Assembly: GCF_003762835.1 (NCBI RefSeq)
Contig: NZ_RJWA01000001.1
Coordinates: 372,001-436,000 of the forward strand
Direction of reading: 5' to 3'
Source of the DNA: Micromonospora sp. HM5-17
GTDB lineage: Bacteria; Actinomycetota; Actinomycetes; Mycobacteriales; Micromonosporaceae
DNA length: 64,000 bases
This document shows positions 58,782 through 64,000 of the stretch, one piece after another (within the stretch, counting starts at the first letter, position 1; every line of letters begins with the position of its first letter). The position numbers and the translations under genes are program-made. The notes beneath the pieces were generated by a model that made no database searches, was not told the origin of the DNA, and worked only from the letters and a program-made list of their open reading frames with translations.

Positions 58782-60424
58782 TACAGCCGGAGGGCGTCGG
58801 GGGCGTGCAGCCGGAGCATCGTCGCGGCGACGTCGGGCGGCGTCCGGCGTCGGGTGACCCAGGACGCGGCGACCATGACGGTGAAGGCGAGCGGGACGGT
58901 CCAGGCCGCCGGCTGGGCGATCAGGACGGCCGGCCACCCGGTCAGCTCCGGCCCGACGACGGTGAAGAGCACCGCCCCGACCGCCGCCCCGCCGCCGACC
59001 AGGATCCCGGCCGCCGCCCCGGCGTCGGTGAGGCCCCGCCACCAGATGCCGAGCACCAGCAGGGGGCAGAAGCTGGAGGCGGCGACCGCGAACGCCAGCC
59101 CGACGACCTGGGAGACGTCCAGTCCGGAGACGTACAGCGCGAGCACCGTCGGGACCAGCCCGGCGACGACCGTGGCGAACCGGAAGTCGCGTACCGAGCC
59201 GTGGCCGAGCAGGTCGGTGGAGAGCACCCCGGCCACGCTGGTGAGCAGGCCGGAGGAGGTGGAGAGGAAGGCGGCGAACGCCCCGGCGGCGACCAGCGCG
59301 GCCAGGAGTTGCCCGGTCAGGCCGTTGCCGAGGGCCGCGCTGGGGAGCAGCACCACCACCGCGTCGCTCCGTCCGGTCAGGAGCAGCTGCGGGGTGTAGA
59401 TCCGGCCGAGGACGCCGTACAGGGTGGGAAAGAGGTAGAAGGTGCCGACCAGGGCCAGCACGACCAGCGTGGTCCGGCGGGCGGCGGCGCCGTCGGGGTT
59501 GGTGTAGAAGCGGACGAGGACGTGGGGCAGTCCCATGGTGCCGAGGAACGTCGCCAGGATCAGCGAGTACGTGGCGAAGAGCCCCCGGTCGTCGTCGCCG
59601 GCCGTACTCGGCAACAGCCAGTCGGCTCCGTTGACCGTGTCGGTGCTGGAGATCTCCGGTACGGGTTCACCGGCGGCGAAGCTGAGCTCCTCGCCGGGGC
59701 GTACCTCCCGGGTCGTGCCGTCGGCCAGGGTGAGCGTCGCCGCCTGCTCGACCACGACGGTGGTCGCGGCCGGGAAGACGGCTCCGGCCTCCGGGGTCAC
59801 CGCCGGCCGCCCGTCCGACTGCCACTGCAACACGAGAAAGATCGCCGGTACGGCGAGCGCGGTCAGCTTCAGCCAGTACTGGAACGCCTGCACGAAGGTG
59901 ACCGCCCGCATCCCGCCCAGCGCCACGTTCCCGGTCACCACCGCCCCGACCAGCAGCGCGCCGAGCGGGTACGGGCTGCCGGTGACCGTGCTCAGGGTGA
60001 GTCCGGCCCCCTGCAACTGCGGGACGAGGTAGAGCCACCCGATGAAGGCGACGAAGACGGTGGCGAGCGTGCGCAGCCGGCGGGAACCGAGCCGCAGCTC
60101 GCAGAAGTCGGGCAGGGTGAACGCGCCGGAGCGGCGCAGCGGCGCGGCCACGAAGAGCAGCAGCGCCAGGTAGCCGGCGGCGAAGCCGACCGGGTACCAG
60201 AGCACGTCGACGCCGTACTTGAGGATCAGGCCGGCGACGCCGAGGAAGGAGGCGGCGGAGAGGTACTCCCCGCCGATCGCCGCCGCGTTCCAGGTCGGGC
60301 TGACCATCCGGGAGGCGACCAGGAAGTCGGAGGTGGTCCGGGCCAGGGTCAGCCCGTAGAAGCCGATCACCACCGTGGCCAGGGTGACCGCGATCATCGC
60401 CGGAACGGTGTACGGGTTGTCCAC
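58781..60424 (-). CDS. sodium:solute symporter (second SSS transporter)
   Basis: The 547-residue membrane protein has about 13 helices of the SSS family and conserved parts such as SDFLVASRMVSPTWNAAAIGGEYLSAASFLGVAGLILKYGVDVLWYPVGFAAGYLALLLFVAAPLRRSGAFTLPDFCELRLGSRRL. It resembles ActP-type acetate permeases, like the symporter 4 kb upstream. A soluble loop (about 220-280, VTPEAGAVFPAATTVVVEQAATLTLADG) is an insertion relative to that relative. Its stop lies inside the terminator hairpin. GTG 60424 starts three bases after the small upstream membrane gene. Confidence 0.92.
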   Translation of the reverse strand: MDNPYTVPAMIAVTLATVVIGFYGLTLARTTSDFLVASRMVSPTWNAAAIGGEYLSAASFLGVAGLILKYGVDVLWYPVGFAAGYLALLLFVAAPLRRSGAFTLPDFCELRLGSRRLRTLATVFVAFIGWLYLVPQLQGAGLTLSTVTGSPYPLGALLVGAVVTGNVALGGMRAVTFVQAFQYWLKLTALAVPAIFLVLQWQSDGRPAVTPEAGAVFPAATTVVVEQAATLTLADGTTREVRPGEELSFAAGEPVPEISSTDTVNGADWLLPSTAGDDDRGLFATYSLILATFLGTMGLPHVLVRFYTNPDGAAARRTTLVVLALVGTFYLFPTLYGVLGRIYTPQLLLTGRSDAVVVLLPSAALGNGLTGQLLAALVAAGAFAAFLSTSSGLLTSVAGVLSTDLLGHGSVRDFRFATVVAGLVPTVLALYVSGLDVSQVVGLAFAVAASSFCPLLVLGIWWRGLTDAGAAAGILVGGGAAVGAVLFTVVGPELTGWPAVLIAQPAAWTVPLAFTVMVAASWVTRRRTPPDVAATMLRLHAPDALRL

Positions 60425-60427
60425 GGC

Positions 60428-60844
60428 TCAGCGCTCCGGTCGCTGGACCACGTCCGTGAAGTCCTGCTCGTTGCGTTCGGCCAGGTGCACGTACGCCCAG
60501 CCGACCGCGACCAGGAACGGGAAGGCGGCAACCCCGAGCAGCAGCCAGGGCAGGTTGATCCCGAAGAGCTTCGCCGTGCCCACCTCGGGGGCGATGGCGA
60601 AGAGCAGCGGCAGCCCGCCGAGCCCGATCCCCACCACCAGCGACAGCCGCAGCGCGAGGGCGAGCTGTGCCCGGACCAGCCCGCGGACCAGTGCCTCGCC
60701 CACCTGGGTCTGTTGGGCCAGCTCCGCCCGGGTCCGCTCCGCCCCGGTCCGCCGTCGTGCCACCTCGGCCAGCACCACCCGGGTCCGGCGGGGCGGCGCC
60801 TCCGACGGACCGGGATCCCGTGGTGGGTCGACGGGGGTGGCCAT
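60428..60844 (-). CDS. small membrane protein, presumed partner of the second symporter
   Basis: The 138-residue product has a long charged N-terminal helix (RRTRVVLAEVARRRTGAERTRAELAQQTQVGEALVRGLVRAQLALALRLSL). Two transmembrane helices follow (LVVGIGLGGLPLLFAIA, LPWLLLGVAAFPFLVAVGWAYVHLAERNEQDF). Size and position, immediately upstream of an SSS symporter, parallel the DUF485 protein in the first symporter pair, although the family signature is not obvious. It likely stabilises or regulates the symporter. Confidence 0.8.
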   Translation of the reverse strand: MATPVDPPRDPGPSEAPPRRTRVVLAEVARRRTGAERTRAELAQQTQVGEALVRGLVRAQLALALRLSLVVGIGLGGLPLLFAIAPEVGTAKLFGINLPWLLLGVAAFPFLVAVGWAYVHLAERNEQDFTDVVQRPER

Positions 60845-60948
60845 TCCGGCAGTTTCGCCCGCTCGCCACGAATGTCAAGGGTGCGCGGCCAGGGCCGGAC
60901 GTTCGTCCGGTAGGTCGAGCGGATTCGCCCGGGCCGGGCGGCCCGACC

Positions 60949-60976
60949 GGTCACCCCGGGGCGCCCCGGGGTGACC
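60949..60976 (-). terminator. 28-bp perfect palindrome
   Basis: GGTCACCCCGGGGC (60949-60962) is followed immediately by its perfect complement (60963-60976). It stands 11 bp past the stop of the truncated DUF4173 gene, at the end of the two-component operon, and before the next minus-strand gene. It would form a very stable stem once a few central bases open, and fits a terminator without T-run. Confidence 0.6.
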
Positions 60977-60986
60977 CGTGCCGCGG

Positions 60987-61583
60987 TCAGTCGCAGCTCG
61001 CCGAGGCGTGCTCGTCGAAGGGCGGTGTCGACGCCGACACCGGACGCTCGGCGAGGATGCGCCGGGCGGCGATCCGGCCGAGGTTGGTCTCCCGCCAGTC
61101 GTCCGTCGCGGGCAGCTCGTAGGCGATCCAGGCCAGCGCGCAGCGGCGCAGCGGGTCGGGTAGCCGGTCCAGCGCCGGCACCGCGTCGGCGGAGAGCCGG
61201 GACAGGTACCACACGTCGATCCGGCCGGTCCGGTCGTACCGGGCGACGTTGTGCTCCGCGATCAGCCGGTCCGGGTTGGCGACGGCGAGGCCGAGCAGGG
61301 CGAGCACCGCCGTACCGAGGGCGACCCGGGGCAGCCAGGCGCCGGAGAGTCGTATCCCGGCGACCGCGACGAGTACGAAGAGCAGCCCGATCCAGAGCTC
61401 GCAGACCGCGACCAACAGGCGCAGCCGGGTGGCGCCGTACGCGTCGGCGTAGACGTCCATCCGGTACAGCGCGGAGGCGACGATCACCACGCTGAGCAGC
61501 GTCAGCGTGCCGAGCAGTACCCGGATCAGCACCCGGTCGGCCCGCGCGTCCCGGGGCGCCCACCAGCTGGCGGCACCGACCAC
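60987..61583 (-). pseudogene. C-terminal fragment of a DUF4173 membrane protein
   Basis: The 198 residues match only the last part of DUF4173 (DUF4153-type) membrane proteins. Segments are WWAPRDARADRVLIRVLLGTLTLLSVVIVASALYRMDVYADAYGATRLRL, ELWIGLLFVLVAVAGIRLSGAWLP, NPDRLIAEHNVARYDRTGRIDVWYLSRLSADAVPAL and NLGRIAARRIL. Normal members are about 500 residues. Two or three helices and the C-terminal domain remain here. The coding-like frame begins right after the histidine-kinase stop, and GTG 61583 has no ribosome site. The 5' two thirds seem to have been deleted, joining the remainder to the kinase operon; whether the fragment is expressed is doubtful. Confidence 0.72.
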
Positions 61584-61614
61584 CAGCAGAGTCAGCTGGT
61601 CGGGTCTGTGCTGC

Positions 61615-62706
61615 TCATCGTGGCTCCAGGGTTGGCTGGGGGAGGTCGGGGCTGGCGACGAGGGGGAGACTCACCCGGATCCGGCAGCCGGTCGGGCGGT
61701 CCGGCGCGGCGGGCGGGTCGACGACGCCGATGCTGCCGCCGTGCAGCTCCACGACCCAGCGCGCGATGGCCAGGCCCAGGCCGGTTCCGCCGCCGCTCGG
61801 GCGCTCGCCCCGGGTGAAACGCTCGAAGACCGCCGAGCGAAGCTGCTCCGGAATCCCCTCCCCCTCGTCGACGACCTCGAAGCACAACTGGTCGCCCACC
61901 CGCTCGGCGCTCACCAGCACGGTCCCGCCGGGCGGGCTGTGCCGGGCCGCGTTGTCGAGCAGGTTGGCGAAGACCTGGTGCAGACGACGGGGATCGGCCT
62001 CGATGCGCAGCGGGGACGACTGCAGGCGTACCTCGATCCGGACGTCGCGGCCCGAGCCGACCGCGGTCATCGACGCCTGCTGGACGACGTCGGCCAGGAA
62101 CTCCGCGACGTCGATCTCTTCCCGCTGCAGCGGCAGCACCCCGGCGTCGAGCCGGGACAGGTCGAGCAGGTCGGCGACGAGCAGGCCGAGGCGCTCGGTC
62201 TGGGCGAGTGCGCCCCGCAGCGTGGCCTGGTCCGGCGTCGCGACCCCGTCGACGATGTTCTCCAGGACGCCCTGGAGGGCGGTGATCGGGGTACGCAGCT
62301 CGTGCGACACGTTCGCGATGAGCTCCCGGCGGCGCCGGTCGGCCTCGGCCAGGTCGCTGGCCATCTGGTTGAACGCCGCGGCCAACTCGCCGACCTCGTC
62401 CCGCGACGTGGCGCGGACCCGTCGGGTGTAGTCACCGCGGGCCATCGCACGGGCCGCCGCCGTCATCTCCCGCAGGGGAGAGGTCACCCCGTGGGCCAGG
62501 ATCTGCGAGGTCAACAGGGCGACGCCGATCGCCGTGATCGTCGTCCACTTCGGCAGCCAGCCGATGCCGATCCGAAACACGCAGAGCCCGGCGGCGCCCG
62601 AACCGACCAGCAGGATGCCGAGCTTCAGTTTGATCGACCGGATCGGGTCCAACGGCCGGGGCAGGACGTCCATCGCCCGGTTGAAGCCGGCCAGCAGCGC
62701 CTTCAC
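61615..62706 (-). CDS. HAMP-domain sensor histidine kinase
   Basis: The 363-residue kinase starts at GTG 62706, overlapping the response-regulator stop (GTGA). It has two membrane helices (LGILLVGSGAAGLCVFRIGIGWL; ITAIGVALLTSQILAHGV) with almost no extracytoplasmic loop, a HAMP linker and HisKA with His in ANVSHELRTPITALQG. The ATPase domain follows (N box FANLLDNAARHSPPGG, G1 VDEGEGIP, G2 GTGLGLAIARWV). The short outside loop suggests it senses within the membrane or through a partner. It pairs with the regulator encoded just upstream. Confidence 0.95.
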   Translation of the reverse strand: MKALLAGFNRAMDVLPRPLDPIRSIKLKLGILLVGSGAAGLCVFRIGIGWLPKWTTITAIGVALLTSQILAHGVTSPLREMTAAARAMARGDYTRRVRATSRDEVGELAAAFNQMASDLAEADRRRRELIANVSHELRTPITALQGVLENIVDGVATPDQATLRGALAQTERLGLLVADLLDLSRLDAGVLPLQREEIDVAEFLADVVQQASMTAVGSGRDVRIEVRLQSSPLRIEADPRRLHQVFANLLDNAARHSPPGGTVLVSAERVGDQLCFEVVDEGEGIPEQLRSAVFERFTRGERPSGGGTGLGLAIARWVVELHGGSIGVVDPPAAPDRPTGCRIRVSLPLVASPDLPQPTLEPR

Positions 62707-63389
62707 GCCGGCACCTCCAGGGCGTACCCGACGCCGTGCACGGTGCGGATCAGGTCCGCGCCGAGCTTGCGGCGCAGTGCCTTGACGTGGCTGTCGACGG
62801 TCCGGGTGCCGGAACCGTCCGCCCAGCCCCAGACCTCGGCCAGGAGCCGTTCCCGGGGCAGTACGGTGCGGGGCCGGCTGGCGAAGTGGACCAACAGGTC
62901 GAACTCGGTCGGGGTCAGGTGCGCCTTGACCCCGTCCCGCCGGACCCGGCGCTCCGCCTGGTTGATCTCCAGGTCGCCGACCCGGAGAACCTCCCGCCCA
63001 TGCCGGACGGCGTCGGCCGCCCGGTCGACGCGGCGCAGCAGCGCGTGCACCCGGGCGGCCAGCTCCCGGAGCGAGAACGGCTTGGTCAGGTAGTCGTCCG
63101 CGCCGACCGCGAGCCCGATCAGCAGGTCGGTCTCGTCGTCCCGGGCGGTCAGCATCAGGACCGGAATCGGCCGGTCGGCCTGGATCCGACGGCACACCTC
63201 CAGCCCGTCGAAGCCGGGCAGCATCACGTCGAGGACGACCAGCTCGGGCCGGTAGCTCCGGACCGTCTCGACCGCGCTCGGCCCGTCTCGGGCGATCTCC
63301 ACCAGGAAGCCCTCGGCGCGGAGCCGAGCCGCGACCGACTCAGCGATGGTGCGTTCGTCCTCCACGACCAGGATCCGGCGTTGCTGCAT
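62703..63389 (-). CDS. OmpR/PhoB-family response regulator
   Basis: The 228-residue regulator has a receiver domain (ILVVEDERTIAESVAARLRAEGF; acceptor Asp in LVVLDVMLPGFDGLEV; Lys in DDYLTKPFSLREL). A winged-helix DNA-binding domain of OmpR type follows (VGDLEINQAERRVRRDGVKAHLTPTEFDLLVHFASRPRTVLPRERLLAEVWGWADGSGTRTVDSHVKALRRKLG). Its partner kinase overlaps the stop. The ATG at 63389 is clear. Gaps upstream (63390-63649) show no gene but a doubled TTGTCGGCGGGGTCGGC. Confidence 0.96.
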   Translation of the reverse strand: MQQRRILVVEDERTIAESVAARLRAEGFLVEIARDGPSAVETVRSYRPELVVLDVMLPGFDGLEVCRRIQADRPIPVLMLTARDDETDLLIGLAVGADDYLTKPFSLRELAARVHALLRRVDRAADAVRHGREVLRVGDLEINQAERRVRRDGVKAHLTPTEFDLLVHFASRPRTVLPRERLLAEVWGWADGSGTRTVDSHVKALRRKLGADLIRTVHGVGYALEVPA

Positions 63390-63649
63390 GCCCCGACTGT
63401 AGGAAGCGGGCGTGAGTAATCGTGGCTGGCGTTGTGAACAATCTGTGGAGAACGTGGACGCTCACGTACACGGCCGCGGTGGCGAGGGCCGGCCGGTGCG
63501 CCGGTTCCCTTTGTCGGCGGGGTCGGCTTCCCCTTGTCGGCGGGGTCGGCGCGGCGGCGCGGGCCACCGGGGCCAACGCCGCCGGTCACCGTGGTCACCG
63601 CGGCGTTGCGCCCCGTCGGGGTCGGCGACCGGCGTAGCGAGCCGGCGGG

Positions 63650-64000
63650 TCAGGCCGGCGAGGGCTGGTCGCCGAGGTCGTCGGCGGTGAGCAGGCTGAC
63701 GAGCCGAAGCTCGCGGGCCGTCTCCGGCGGACAGTCCGCGACGATGGCGCTCGCCCCGAGCACGGTGCCGCCGCGCGCCGCGACGACCTCGTAGAGGGCG
63801 CGGAGCTGGGCGCCGCTGGCCACCCAGTCGTCGACCACCAGCACCCGGTCGCCCGGTCCGAGGTGCCGGTCGCGTACGCCGAGCGCCAGCCGCCGCCCCC
63901 GGGAGTCGATCCCGGTCCAGGCCCACGTGGTGGGCTCGGCGATGCGCCGGTCGCCGCTGTGCTTGTGGGCCGGTACGAACCCGACGCCGAGCGCGCCGGC
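63650..64000 (-). CDS. phosphoribosyltransferase family protein, partial
   Basis: The 3' part, 116 codons, is inside the window and the start lies beyond position 64000. The PRPP-binding motif reads VLVVDDWVASGAQLRAL, the usual DDxxxTG form with VASGAQ in place of ATGGT, as in several APRT-like proteins. KHSGDRRIAEPTTWAWTGIDSRGRRLALG precedes it. Type I enzymes join a base to phosphoribosyl pyrophosphate. The substrate cannot be judged from this portion. Confidence 0.8.
   Translation of the reverse strand, partial: AGALGVGFVPAHKHSGDRRIAEPTTWAWTGIDSRGRRLALGVRDRHLGPGDRVLVVDDWVASGAQLRALYEVVAARGGTVLGASAIVADCPPETARELRLVSLLTADDLGDQPSPA

Noticed and set aside
63505-63555. Doubled TTGTCGGCGGGGTCGGC in the gap upstream of the response regulator
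   Set aside because: Only two short copies in GC-rich sequence; too little to call a functional element.
1-64000. tRNA or rRNA genes
   Set aside because: No cloverleaf or conserved rRNA sequence was recognised on either strand, including the gaps around serS.

Overview
The window reads as chromosomal DNA of a high-GC actinomycete, most likely a member of the Micromonosporaceae (Micromonospora, Plantactinospora or a relative). The pointers are very GC-rich third codon positions, frequent GTG starts with ATGA/GTGA translational coupling, a bacterial proteasome activator ending in GQYL, paired Lrp-type regulators, LCP ligases, DUF4192, DUF5926 and TY-Chap family genes, and a GGAAGGGGCCCTTCC-type intergenic hairpin that I recall as common in Micromonospora and Salinispora. 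This placement is inferred from gene content; no rRNA or tRNA gene is visible.

Layout. 1-4.7 kb: a carbohydrate ABC importer (substrate-binding lipoprotein, two permeases) and a class II aldolase, divergent from a DeoR regulator. 4.9-10.7 kb: an accessory island of visibly lower GC. It holds a ribbon-helix-helix protein, an Eco29kI-type GIY-YIG restriction enzyme, a DUF4259 gene on the opposite strand, a cytosine-5 DNA methyltransferase, a Vsr-type nuclease with an extra N-terminal domain, then a four-gene cluster of unknown function headed by a 75-residue GntR-type DNA-binding protein. 11-13.8 kb: a translationally coupled DivIVA-domain/unknown/zinc-ribbon operon. 13.8-22.7 kb: a membrane metallophosphoesterase, moaD-moaA, a fructosamine-kinase-like gene, a ROK regulator divergent from a HAD phosphatase, DUF4192, mobA-DUF6457 and a PadR regulator. 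22.7-36.9 kb: esterase and beta-propeller lipoproteins, a TY-Chap protein, an Lrp regulator divergent from a dimethylargininase-like gene, a sensory-rhodopsin-transducer-like gene coupled to a sugar-lactone oxidase, an amino-acid-type binding protein, a hydrolase, bpa, an MFS exporter with a double-Lrp regulator, and a Cof-type HAD. 37-46.6 kb: serS, a membrane protein, OsmC, a zincin, AIM24, pheA, a lipoprotein, PAS and NERD-like proteins, arcA and DUF5926. 46.9-64 kb: a histidine kinase, a rhodanese with a glycerophosphodiesterase remnant behind it, two LCP ligases, a nucleotide-sugar epimerase, two SSS-symporter/small-membrane-protein pairs flanking a flavin reductase and a PadR-ABC exporter operon, a two-component system followed by a truncated DUF4173 gene, and a partial phosphoribosyltransferase.

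How it works together. Most of the window is ordinary chromosome in small operons. The accessory part is the 4.9-10.7 kb island, whose first half forms a coherent restriction-modification-repair set. A CCGCGG site, the Eco29kI recognition sequence, abuts the likely -10 box of the apparently leaderless methyltransferase gene, which suggests methylation-sensitive self-control. The four-gene GntR-led cluster beside it matches nothing I can name and is the best candidate for an undescribed system. Several divergent or operon promoters carry clear palindromes that pair well with the adjacent repressor (ROK, PadR twice) or with a known control protein (ArgR-like box before arcA, inverted DnaA-box pair before DUF4192).
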